In this document: positions 27,282 to 40,700 of the stretch, in pieces
How positions within the stretch are numbered: the stretch's first letter is position 1
How the letters are laid out: every line of letters begins with the position of its first letter
Assembly: GCA_025642065.1 (NCBI GenBank)
Contig: JAODUP010000120.1
Span: 342,501-406,500, forward strand
Reading direction: 5' to 3'
DNA: 64,000 nt
Source: Paralvinella palmiformis
Lineage: Eukaryota; Annelida; Polychaeta; Terebellida; Alvinellidae
Translations under genes and position numbers: made by a program
The notes under the pieces: model-generated
Database searches by the model: none
The model's input: the letters and a program-made list of their open reading frames with translations, nothing else
Told to the model about the DNA's origin: nothing

Positions 27282-30200
27282 GTGAGAGAGACTGCGGATT
27301 GGATAGAAATATCTATGCCCTCAAGGCAGTGGGGGTAATTAACAGACACTTTCTGGTTGGAATCATCCACTGCAAGGTATCGCCAGCTATCAAGTGTTGG
27401 TGTTTGCTACCTTTACGCGGTTAAGCAGATCCGATCCGATCCGATCCGATCCAGGGAAGGAACTCACACGGTAAGAGATCCAGGCAAAGTCGGGGTCGTG
27501 GTGTTTGCCAAGTTTATTCCTGGAGTTCTGCAAGTCAACACCTCGGCCTGAGCTCCGCCGTCAAGTTGGTGGCAATAACGCTCGATGAAGCTGGCATAGA
27601 GCCATGGCACTTCTCGGAACCGAGAGATGAAGTGAATCTATCCCGACAGCGCATCCCAATCATATTTTTGCCACCGCCCAGATAAATACCTAGCTTGAGC
27701 TTCTATCTGGTGCCGTTTGACCGGCAGATAACACAACACCTGACCCCACTAGGTAATGATTACCTTATAACATGGATGGCAGTTCTATGCTAAGGTGATT
27801 CTTATCAACGGGCGTAGAGTAATTACTATTAGCACAATCGAACATCCTGTAATATATCATCATCATCATCATCTATAACAATGAAGCCATACCCTGTATC
27901 ACAATATCAATCATCTCAAGTAGTGTGTGTGCGCGCGCGTGTGCGCGCCGGGCGTGTGTTAGCAGTGTGGAATAAGACACTGGCACAAATAATCACGAAT
28001 CATGACTTCAAGCCTTCGATGATTCATCAGGGGACAGAATCCAGAGCGACGACTTTTCATGTTGCAAAAATGTCAAACCTAAGACGTATGTAGCTGTGGG
28101 GTTTCTCCTATTAAAGGGGGAAAATCCTACAAACATGAGCCAGATTCGAACCCCACAACATGGAAGTTTAAAGCCTAGTGCTCTAACTACTGCGCCATTA
28201 AAACGCCGGTAAGTGTGTGTGTGTGTGTGTTTTGTATGTGTGTGGGGGGGGGGTGGATGGAGGAGATCCCCCTTCACCCGAATGATTCATTTGGCTGACA
28301 AAGGAATTTCCTACTATTGCCAGATCTCAAAATAAACAAAAAACACATCAAACCTGCCGAAAATAGACACCAAACTAATCTAAATAACTTGACTAGGTGC
28401 TTCAACGTCTGACAGATGTTATAAATAGACGAGCTACACTAATTATACCAATATTATAATTATATCTACATAATTATAATTATAATATCATCATCCGTGT
28501 CAGATATTATGATCCATAGATAATAAATGTTGCTAGTTAGTATTAGCCAGTGTTAGCTATTAGTGGGTGCTGTTAGCTGATTATCCTGTTGTTTTCAGCT
28601 TTCAGTTGACATTAATTGGTAATAACTATCATAATAATAACTAGTTAATAATTAATAATCTAATCTAACATAAATCAACAGTAAATAACACCAACTAACA
28701 CTAGTTAACATGAGCTAACAGTAGTTAACATGAGCTAACACCAACTAACACTAGTTAACATGAGCTAACACCAACTAACATTTACAAAACCAGCTATTAC
28801 TAACTACCAGTAGTAAACAGCATTTAAAACACAATAACATTAGCTACTGCAAGATACTGATAGCTAAAAACAGACAACACTAACAGTAGATGACACTACT
28901 AACACTAGATGACACTTAACTACCACCAATTAATGTCAGAAGAAACATGCAAACCACAGGATAATCAGCTAACTCCAACTATGAATAGCTAACATCAGCT
29001 AATACTAACTGGCATTAGCTAACATCAGTTAATGCCTACTAATAACAACCATTAATAGCTAACATCAGTTAGCACTAACTCATTAACTAACACTACTCAA
29101 CAATAGGCATAGCTAACACCAACTATCAATATCCAATATTAGCTAACACTAACATCAGCTCACAATAGCTAACACCAACTATCAATATCCAATATTAGCT
29201 AACACTAACATCAACTCACAATAGCTAATATTAATGAACGCAAAATAGCAATAGCTAACACCAGATACCAAATAACTAACACCAATAATAATACTAACAT
29301 CAAATGCTAACACGAGGACATCAAATTAAGATGTAAATACATAGATAACACAATAACATAGAATCTGAACGAATGATCAAATAAAATCAGGTTATAGTAG
29401 TTCGGTAAAGGGAGAAACAAAATGACAAACTAAATATGATGTTTACAGAAATAAAAACCAATTAGCCGTAAAACGTTCCCAATCCCATAAACAGTCAGGT
29501 TATAATAGTTCGGTAAAGACTAAAGGGAGAAACAAAATGACAAACTTTTACTAAATATGATGTTTACAGAAATAAGACTAGCTGTAAAACGTTCCCTATC
29601 ACCATTAATACTACCGTCTTTAGGTGGTCATATAACCGGTTTTTTGTCTGTAACCCTGGTAACACTACAACAAACACGAAGAATGACAATTAAAAATGGT
29701 AATCGAAATGATACATCTGGTCACCCAACATCATCACATAAAAACATATCGAAGTAAATAAATCAACCTGATCTGATGAAAATGATAAATAAAAACGTGT
29801 TACTTCAGTGATGAGGACAGCAAATTTAAATAAGTTGACAACTTTTCTTTGAAGTTTACCTTTCCAACCCCCCAACCCCTTTTGAGGGCGCCTCCTTGGC
29901 TCCTTGGTCTAGCGGTAGCGTGTTGGATCACAGATCACTACCACCTTCTAATCTCGGCGTGGGCATATCTGAAGGGTGTTTCATCTTTGACTTCGCCTCA
30001 AAGAAATAAGTTAACACCTGCAACCCAAAGTCCACAAACAACCGAAGTCCTGTCGGGGGTAGGCTCGTGTGGGGTTGGGTTAGGGGAATTCGTCAAATAA
30101 AAACTTTACCTGTCCCGGATGTGGTTCGTATTCAGATATGGTATTCCACCGCGGAACTAACGACAGTCGCAACAGACAATAATCTGAGATGTTAGCCAAC

Positions 30201-31041
30201 GACTTCTCTCCAAAACAAAACAACCTCCTCCTCTCTCAGTTCATACAATCACTTCACACAACTCCCCTAAAACGTCCAAGATCCGGTGAGCCAGGTACCG
30301 GTCTACAGCTTTTTACTCCTCCACTGAGAAGACCTGTTGTTGTTTTTGTTATCGTTTCCGTCGTCGTTGTTGTTGTTATTGTTGTTGTGGTGGTGCTGGT
30401 TGTTGGTCTGTCACTGCCGGGGAGATTTCACCACATCACAACACACCACATCACGCCACATCACACCAGTGATGGGACATATTTAATGTGGGATAACTAA
30501 CTATCTACAGACGGTAGTAGTTAGAGAGATGCGTTCTCTAAGCTTGACTGCTGACAACATCGTTATTAACCAAGCCAGAACGAACTATGGTTAAGCCAGA
30601 TCATACATTGTGGAGCGCGGCTCGCTGTGTTACGCACCGGGCTCCGTTTTCTCTGCCGGGTGGATGGCTTCCAAACGCCAACCCCCCTCCCGCACCACCA
30701 CCACCACCACCACCACCAGGAGGAGTACCCACTTACTGCTCGACGATTAGGCAGCGGTGGCGATGGCGGTATGAGCACGGAACACACACACTGTTAGTGA
30801 TACACACTCGGCAGGTATCCCGGGACTCGTTACGGTGATTAGCCGCATTCAACCGATAACTGGCCCCAGTGAAAACTCGTAACGATCCTTCTTCCAATCC
30901 GTGTCAACATAAAAGTCTATCCCGACATTCCTCCCTCCTCCTCCTCCTCCTAACAAGGAGATGGTTTAAAAATAAAAATTAATATTTAAACAATATTTGT
31001 CCGCGTTCTTTGGTCATGTCTGCTGCCCTGCTCCCAAACAG

Positions 31042-31111
<70 letters not shown>

Positions 31112-31962
31112 GTGTAGTCTCTAATTAGTGCGCCCCCATACATGACCAGACCATTGTCCTTCCTTCAATGAGTCTAAATATTATAATGATATAATGTATT
31201 ATATTATATTTTGATATTAATTGGTGAGTTGGCTATTTTAATTTAGACAGCGCAAAGCTGAACTTAATTTTCATGATAATCTTATATTCATTTTACATAT
31301 ATGGTTGTGTGCGCGCGTGCATTTTACAATACACATACATAAACCTAAATATACATAAACCTAACTAAACACAGACCTACATACACAGCCATAAACATTG
31401 ATACTATACACCGTATCAAGCAGGAAAGTTATCACGACGGCTGATGAACGTGATACCGAGCTAGAATGATACTGAGCCAGAAACGTATAAAAGTATCCAT
31501 TCAATTATGATAAATGTGTGACAATATGAGAGAAATGCTCTTAGTAAAAAATCTTACCAAAAAAAAAAAACAACCCACAACTTAATTTGTGTTTCTGGGA
31601 GATTTTCACAGCCGTCTAATTGGAGGTATATTAAACAAAATGAAATGAATACACAATGCTAGAACACACATAATGAAACATTTACGACGCTTCACTCATT
31701 GGGCGTGCGGTCAAAAGATGCCCGGGTAATTCGGGCGAACAAAGGACCGGATCTCACACAGTCCTGTCCCTGGAGGAAAGGTAAACAAATGAAATATTTA
31801 TGCACAACCCAGGGAAAGGCGTGGCTAGCTAGCCGGCTAACTATTTACTAACACAAGGTATGAACACACCAATCCGGCCTGCCGCATCCCTCCGGCACAC
31901 ACACGCGCCCCACACACGCACAAACACACACACAGAGAGAGAGAGAGAGAGATACACACACA

Positions 31963-32002
<40 letters not shown>

Positions 32003-34384
32003 AAAATCCCTCGTTGAGAAGCCAGTGCTAATTTCATGGTTAGGAAAGAATCTCGGCCGTAGGTAAACTCCATTAGACGTTAAGTGATTTGTATAAATGG
32101 CCATTTAACTGATCAGGCTTGGTCCAGTTGGATTATAACAAGACCGACTCGACTCTATGCCGTGTGCGCGCGCGCGCCCGTGTGTGTGTGTGCGCGCGCC
32201 CGCGCGTGTTTGTTTGGACGGCTGCTTGTTAGCTGCTGCCACTTAACACTATTACTGACTAGCTACACGCCACGAAGCTGATTGGTTGGACTTCAAGAGA
32301 AAGGAATGAAGAAAACAACGAAAAAAGGAAGGAAAAACGTAATTGCAGAGCTCTCCTGCCACCACACCCCTCTCTCTCGCACACACACACACACGCGCGC
32401 GCGCGCACGCAGACAAACACAGAAGTATATCTTTATAACAACAGGCTCCACCCAGCATCCCAGTTTTATCCACACCAGCCGCGTGATAAAAAAAAAACTA
32501 TAATTAGGAAATAATTGCCATGAAATTAATTCCTGTTAGACGAGAATGAATCCAATTCTAGTTTACTAGAGAGAGCGCGCGCGCGTGCGCACACGCACAC
32601 ACGCACAATACAATGACGGCTTCGCCAGAAGACATAACCACAACAGGAAGTGAACATTTCACTTCCCAACAAAATATCCTTCTCCACACTCCATATAAGT
32701 ATAACCGTACACAGCTGGAGTTAATCTGAGCTGGCCTTTGAACCAACCAGAGGCTCAGCTGGTAGAGTTGGTAGGCACTTAGCCGGAGGTCTCGGGTTCA
32801 AGCATCGATTTCTAACCATTATTTCTACGGTCGGCCGCTCTATTATGATTGCCATACAACGCGACGTAGCACTGGTATCTTCATAAGAGACATACAACAG
32901 GTTATAAATGCTCCCACAGATTACATTGTTTGTTGAGCGGTTTATACAGCACAGTGTGAACGGGTTGCTGAGTTCGGCGGCGCCTTTTTTCAACGTGCAT
33001 TTCTGATTGTGTATGCAGCGCGTATTTATTTCTAATACGCCGAGTGGCTGAAACATCGCCGCTGGCCCTGCACACAAGCTCCACCCCCCCCCCCCCGCCC
33101 AATGCTCACCGTTGACCAGTATCGAAAAATCCAGCCGGTATCATTTAACCTGGTCGCGGACGGGCGAGAATGTGAACCGTTGTTGCTGTGTGGCCAATTA
33201 CGTGCACAGGTCATCGTACGCTAAATAAACCCGCCAGATCGGGCTGAACGGAAACGCGAAACACCCTTCAGGCACAGGCTAGACGTGGATTTGAACCGTC
33301 GTACTAGAGGCCTGTGGTCAACCACGCTGCCAGTTCAGGCACAAAAAAAACGACACGTGGAAGTTGAGGAAGTTCGCTAATAATATCACTCCCAGATATC
33401 AAAGCGTTTGCAGATGAATAAAAGCGAGCCCCCCCCCCCATTGTTTCAAAGCGCTCACAACACCCGATTAATGAATGTTAAACAAAACATCGTGGTGAAT
33501 AAAAGAGAAATCTAAAAACTATGCAATAAAACATTTTCGGTGACGCAGTTCTATCCTAGTTTGTTGTTATATACAGACACGGCCTTACACAGTTAACATA
33601 AACCATGACGTGGTACACACTGTATCTCCGGGATTCTTATTCTGTCAACTGCTAGCTCGTTAACAACATTTACGGCTATCGCTTGAAGTCTCGTGTCATA
33701 TCTTCCTTCTGCCGTGATATCAAACTCTCAACAGACGTTTAATCCCAACAGAAAATACGCCAACTTCTTAGTTCAGATCAAACGCGAACAAAAGCCCAAG
33801 GTTTCCTGGAATATTTCGCGGAAAACTTTTTTTTTATATATAAAGTCAGTTACAACACGTGCTACCAAAAGTCTGACTTTGATGGCAATTTGAAAGTTGT
33901 CCTGCTGTCCAGTCAATTGCAATTGTAATAAATACACCTAACTAATGAAGCAATTACCGAGAAATCCTGCCCCAACCGGCACCCACCAAGCAGAACCTTG
34001 AAGACGGAGAGATATATTGCTCAACATCTGGAAAAAAGGCAAAAGATCAACAAAAGGCTCATCTGGGGATAGTTAGCAGACACACCTACACAATGTCTAC
34101 ACCTCAGCTTTGAGTTGTAAATAGTAAACGTCTTATTATAGCTCTCTCTCTCTCTCTCTCTCTCTCGGTGTGTGTATTTTGTGTGTGTACGTTTCTCTCT
34201 CTCTCTCTCTCTCTCTCTGTTTTTTTAGGTGTGTGTGTGTGTGTGTTAGTGTGTGGGTGGGTGCGTGCACGTCTGTGGCGCCGACACCGAGAGTCTAACA
34301 TCTTGAGTCATCAGGACCAAGATGATTCATCAGGATATAGAATGTAAATACGGATGTTTTCACCCTAATACATGTAATATGCCA

Positions 34385-34426
<42 letters not shown>

Positions 34427-34450
34427 TATGTGTGTGTGTGTGTGTGTGTA

Positions 34451-34487
<37 letters not shown>

Positions 34488-36295
34488 AGTGTCATAACAA
34501 ATACCTCGCTGGTTCTTAAATCAGTGGGCATCACTGGTGCAAAAAAAATCACCATATATCCATTGGTGAAGTCCTAATGGTGTAGCATGGTCAAACCACA
34601 CATCAATGGTATTACCACACAGAGCTGGTGGACCTGACCTTCATGAAGCTGACCTTGTCGAGTACATTTTTTAAGTAAAATAAACTATCTAAGTGCAATA
34701 TAATAAATGTTTCATTATGTGTCGGTTTATTCCAAACCTTATCCACTGGGCAGATTAATTGTGAGGAACACTTCCTTGAACATTATGATCACAGACTTAA
34801 CAGTAAGTAATGGACTATCGACTACATGCTAAACAGAAGTTACTGATTTACAAAACAACATAACATGAACTATCTAGATATTTCTCGAAGTGAATCATTA
34901 TAATTGCCAGTGTGGGGTGAAAGAACACGGAACCAAAATACCACAGGACCAATAGACACCACAGGACCAAAAATAAGGCCGGGCCAACTGTCAATCTTGC
35001 TGTTTTACGGCCACTTTTCTACACAAGGTAGGGTAAATGGACCGAGCGACCTCCAAAGGTATTAAAGCAAAGGAAAAGATGAAACATCCTTCTGACATAA
35101 CCATGCCGGGTTTGAACCAAAGTACTATAGACCTGTGTCCAATCGGGCTACCAGTTAGGTCATGGAGGCGCCCCTCGCCGGGACAAAAGACAAACTAAGC
35201 GCCAAAAATGGACCTTACTAAAACTATCCCTTTCTTTATTATGAAACGGCCCATTTAGCCTACCATGGGCCCTTTCTTTATTGTGAAACGGACCATTTAG
35301 CCTACCATGTGCACAAAAGTGCCCACAAAACCTCCAATCATCATCATAATCATCTTATTGTTAAATGGTTATCTCCCACGCTTGATAATAAGGTATACAA
35401 TGAGAATAATTGTTAAAACTTATGATGGTAAAAATAGCAATTGAACCTGAAACTTTCAAATACATGAAATGGACATAGTATTTTGTTTGTGCTATGTGAG
35501 CCAGAACATGTCTTACTTACCCTTTAAATGTAAAGTACCTTCAGAGCTTGTTGAATAAGGCACTGTATAAAATATTAATATTATTATGGCTAACAATTCC
35601 TTAATGAGCTACTTCTTGTCATTAAATTATTTATATAATTTAAATCAGTCCAATGATAATTTTAGATATTACTGGAAAAGGATTTTTATCGAGTTTTTTG
35701 TTACCTCATAAGAAAAACCCCCCATCTAAACAACTTAATTTATTTACCAATTTCATGCACTAATAATAATAATAATAATATACCTTTTCTACATCCATTA
35801 CCTGAAAACTTTTATCCTGAACTATACAGACAAACTATGAAACTTCATTTGTATAAAAACTATAGAAAAAACTGATGTTAAACAATTGCTCCTTACTGTC
35901 TGTGTTCTAGATCAATATATCCCATATACTTATCCTACTATTACTACTACTACTACTACTACTACTACTATGTTTTGACATCAATCAGACCATAATTCGG
36001 TGTTGTATGATGACTTGTGTTTGTACTGTGCAAAATAGCCTCACGGCAGACAAACATTTATTTTAATACTTAAAGGTTTCCTAACACACACACACACACA
36101 ATTGAAGTGGCCAATATCGGGCATCAGACTATTATATCAATCATTTCTGTAATCATAATCCACACTTCCTCTTCGACAAAACATAATCTTCCAATCAGCT
36201 CTACAACAAAATGCCCACAAAATCCGCTCCACTTCCTGCCTTCTGACTGTCTGACCTTGACACCTGTCACTTAATATCCTCTCTGTCGCAGCAGG

Positions 36296-36329
<34 letters not shown>

Positions 36330-37722
36330 TTTCAAAAGTATGTAGGTTACTCGGCCTGGTGTAAAAAATTAATAGGCAACTTACACCACTTACATTTCTG
36401 ACGTTAGTCCCCCCCCCCTGTCTGGCATACACACAAACATACAGTTAGTAGCTTAACATGTTCTACTAGTTATGCAATGCTACACTATACTAGTGAGACA
36501 CTTTAAGATTAAAACATAACCAATAAAGTGTTTAGAGTGTAAGAAATACGATTATGGTAACTGTTTTAATGTAATTTATATTACTCTCCGGTGTAACAGC
36601 ATACAATGTATTATCATTAAGATTGAAAATATTCTTCTTCTCTGTTCATCTAACTGTTTAAAATATACATAAACAGAATGTAACTAATTTATTAGTAGTT
36701 ATTAAGTAAATGTTTGCAAGAATACACACGTTCGTATATAAAATTATCTGTCAACAGACCAGTGACGTCATTTTTTCCTCTCACCTTGTTGATCAATGTT
36801 TGTTTCCATAACAACCTATCATAAACTTCCCGTTTCATCCGTTTATTAAATATTTGTAAACAAAGAGGGATTAGGTGGGACCTTTTCACTCATGAATTCA
36901 TCTTTTATTTATTATTTATCAGGTCTTCAATATAATCGCTGCACTTCTCTCTCACATTCACCTTTTCAGTGGTGTACCTGAGCTTAATTTTTTGGACTGG
37001 TTATGTACCGTACGACATCGTATTTAGAAATCACATTTACATGTGACTAGGCCACTTAAGTGTAAAGTCAACACCATCTCAGCTTTGACGATAGGTCACT
37101 GATGTTTTACAGCAAATAGGTAGAACATTGACAGCAAAGTGCTGTGTAAAATAACGCCTAAAGAGATCAACGGAAAATACAATCAGAACTGTTACGCCGT
37201 GAAGCGTTTCTTTTAAGTGATGTCCTCTTCAGCAAAGACTGTCTGCATTGATAGACAAGTAAATACGGCATTTGAACACTTAGAGAGAAATTATAAACAA
37301 AAACGTTCCCGTTTATTCTGATCGCTTGATGTGAGAAATAATATGTGAGTGTGTGGATTTGGGTGCATATAGCTCTGAACATCAGATAATATACCACCAC
37401 TAAGTAACAATTTGGTTAATGCCAGTAAGTTTCATAATTCAGTACATCGTATTCGTAAGTTGCCACTTCAATAGCAGCACTAATTCCTATACAAAACACG
37501 TCCTTAAAACCAGCAGCGTTAGTAAATATCATAATGATAAATACAGAATAAACATAGTTATACCATACTTTGTGGGTCTTTAATGAACCAGTCTAAAACA
37601 TTGTCAGATATACTATATATTTGTGCAATGATACTGATAAACGTCTTTCCTGTACTTAATTTGACGCATTTCATTATTTATAAGTCATTACTTATAAACC
37701 CTGAGTAAAAATATAATACTAA

Positions 37723-37773
<51 letters not shown>

Positions 37774-40700
37774 AACAAATTTACTACACAATACCTAACA
37801 GAGGCATATTTATGACTGGTATTAGAAAGGCTAAAACAGTTACTGAAAATCATTAAGACTACGTTAAATGGCCGTTTATGTCAGACTCAGAGTATCATTA
37901 AACACAACTGGCCCACTCAACCATCTGTCAATCACTCATAAATCATAATCCGAAACTTTCTTGATTATGGTAACACAGGACATTGACAAACGATCAGAGA
38001 GTAAGACAAAAGTAGAAGGAGGAAGGTTGGTTTGTCTTACTTCAAACGGATGCTCTGTATATATCATATACGCCACATCATCATCCTTTCTAACGTAAAA
38101 CACTTCAATGTATACTTAACTCTACACAATAAAGCCAAATAAAACAACACCCCGTAATAATGAGTTGGGAGGGTGATTTTCTGGTTACCTATACCTGATG
38201 ATGCTTGTTCTACAACTTGCACATTACTAACTCTATTCAAAGACTCCGGAGTAAATATTTCCGAAGTCCAAGGCGGCTATGTGCTTTATGACACATTATA
38301 ACGTTGCTGTAGCCAAACATAAGAACATTTAGTCAAACAAACCATTTACCATTATCAGTGCCTTCGTTGACATATATGTGTATATTGTGATGGTATTTGT
38401 CAACAACACTATCTCACCACATCTTACGTCATCTAGCCTCTCAGTTACATAATATCCTCTTCTCAGCTAAGTACGGCCGCCAAACTGGACAACATTAGGA
38501 CAAGCCCAATTTAAGTCATATCTACAAGGTGGGAACCATTGGGACAAGCGCAACTTAAGTCATATCTACAAGGTGGGAACCATTGGGACAAGCACAACTT
38601 AAGTCATATCTACAAGGTGGGAACCATTGGGACAAGCACAACTTAAGTCATATCTACATGGGAACTATTGGATACAAGCACAACATAGCCATATTTATAA
38701 GGTGGGAACTATTCAGCTGATGAGGTCAGTATACATCTGGTCTGACCCCACTATTACTACAAATCTGAACAACTCTTCAACATCCGACATTATTCACATC
38801 AGATGTTAACTTGATATCTGGCATGTAGCAAATGATAAATTACTTAGGAAAATAGCTGATCAATTAAAAGTTAAATACTTTATAAACTACCCTCTGGCAA
38901 TTGGACAAATGTTGGCTCGAATAAGAAAAATTTGGCTGAAATTTGGCTTTTTCTAGATGCCACAAATACAGCTGATATTTAACAACGTTTTCAATCTAAA
39001 ACTGTTGGCATTGAATTTGTTTATTGTAGAATACTGAAGAAAACAAAACCAAAAAGTAATCTATACCAAAATATAAATAATAATCAGTTAAAAGGAATCC
39101 GTTATACTTACAGAGAGTCTATGGTTTAACATAATTATAACAATTAAATCTCTGGAATCAATTACAATTCAACTTAATTACTGGGCCTTAAGTTTGCTCT
39201 CAAATGTTAATATTAATTTCTTCTATAGGGTTCGTGATTTCCTGCAAGTCATGATTTCTACCCCAAAAAAGCCTCAGAATTATAAAGATGTGAAGAAGCT
39301 CTAGGAGATTCAATGGCGTTAAAATAGATACAGATGGATATAACATTTGCACATCATTGATTCAATTCTTGGTTTAATGAGGTCACGGAAAACTTCTCGA
39401 ACTAAGAATCATGGAATGCATTATTTAAAAATGTTATATTGCAAATAAAAAAGCATATCCACGAATGATTGTATAAAATTATGCCTATAGCTGGAGTTAT
39501 TTTGTAAGTATTTTTTCCCATATGTGATAAATTCTCCTCTCCCCCCCCCCCCAAATAATTTTGTATACCTGTTAACCCTGGGCTAAATAAAATTAGGACA
39601 TTTAAAGACTGCATTCCAGAGCATCTAGCATTCACCAACGAATGACAGCCATACGTGCAGGTATTTTGTCCCTCAGTCTTATGTCCATTTTGGTATTATA
39701 ATCCCATCACAGATAAATCTACCCATCCATCATTCAATTTACACTTTCTATCTCGGGCTTCAGTACGTGACACATACATCCGTTGTTACCGTACTCTATC
39801 AAATGACTGTCTGTTGTTATCAACTGTAAATAGAATGATCCCTTTATCTGAGAGATAAGAGGACCGGCTAGTTTATGTATTCATAGTATACTTTCTGGAA
39901 TGAGTGAAAGCATGATGTTGTCCAACTTTAGTCGAGTGGCCGTGTAACATAAAATGTTCCTCAAAGTTGTGATTCTGTCTAATCGACTCCAATAACCATA
40001 CACCTAATGAAATATTTATTATATGCAATTCTATATTTTGTTTGGATTATCAGAAATTATGTACCCAAACTAATCTATTTTTAATTCCAAATATTAAAAC
40101 AAGTCTGTATGGGTAAAAGCTCACACGTGCACTTTATGTGCTACACATACAAACTTCCTCCTGCTAGCTTCATATTATATCCACAAAAAAAACCAATAAA
40201 AACTCGGATAGTTATCTTTTATAATTTAATATTTTTTATCATACACCCAACAATGAGCCAACGAATAGCAGGTGTACTTTGGTCTGAAATTAGGAAGTAC
40301 ACAGGCACTAGAAAAGAAATCACGAACAGCTATCCTGTAATGACGTCAGAGGAATCATACAGGACTTGATATAATTAGAAAAGCACATAAATTAACATAT
40401 TAATGAGCAGTGTGTATTATGACTTTGTACATGTCATGGTAACACATAATTTCCTGGTAAGCTAAAAGTCACTGAACTAAATTGTTACTTCTGGAGAGAG
40501 CGAGAGAGAGAGAAAATTGCCATTTTACAGCCACTTTGGGCACACAGTAGGCTAAATGGGCCGAGTGACCTCGATAGGTCCACAAGTAAAGTGAAAGATG
40601 AGACACCCTTCAGACAAAGCCCATCTCGGGGTTTAAACACAGGTGCCAGAGGTTTGTGGATAACCAGGTTATCAACCAGTTCTTGGAGATCCTACATCTG

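Noticed and set aside
32727..32815. tRNA gene candidate with A and B boxes
   Set aside because: The acceptor stem does not pair and the boxes are degenerate; it fits a SINE head. The same reasoning applies to 24563-24673, 28090-28210 and 44817-44900.
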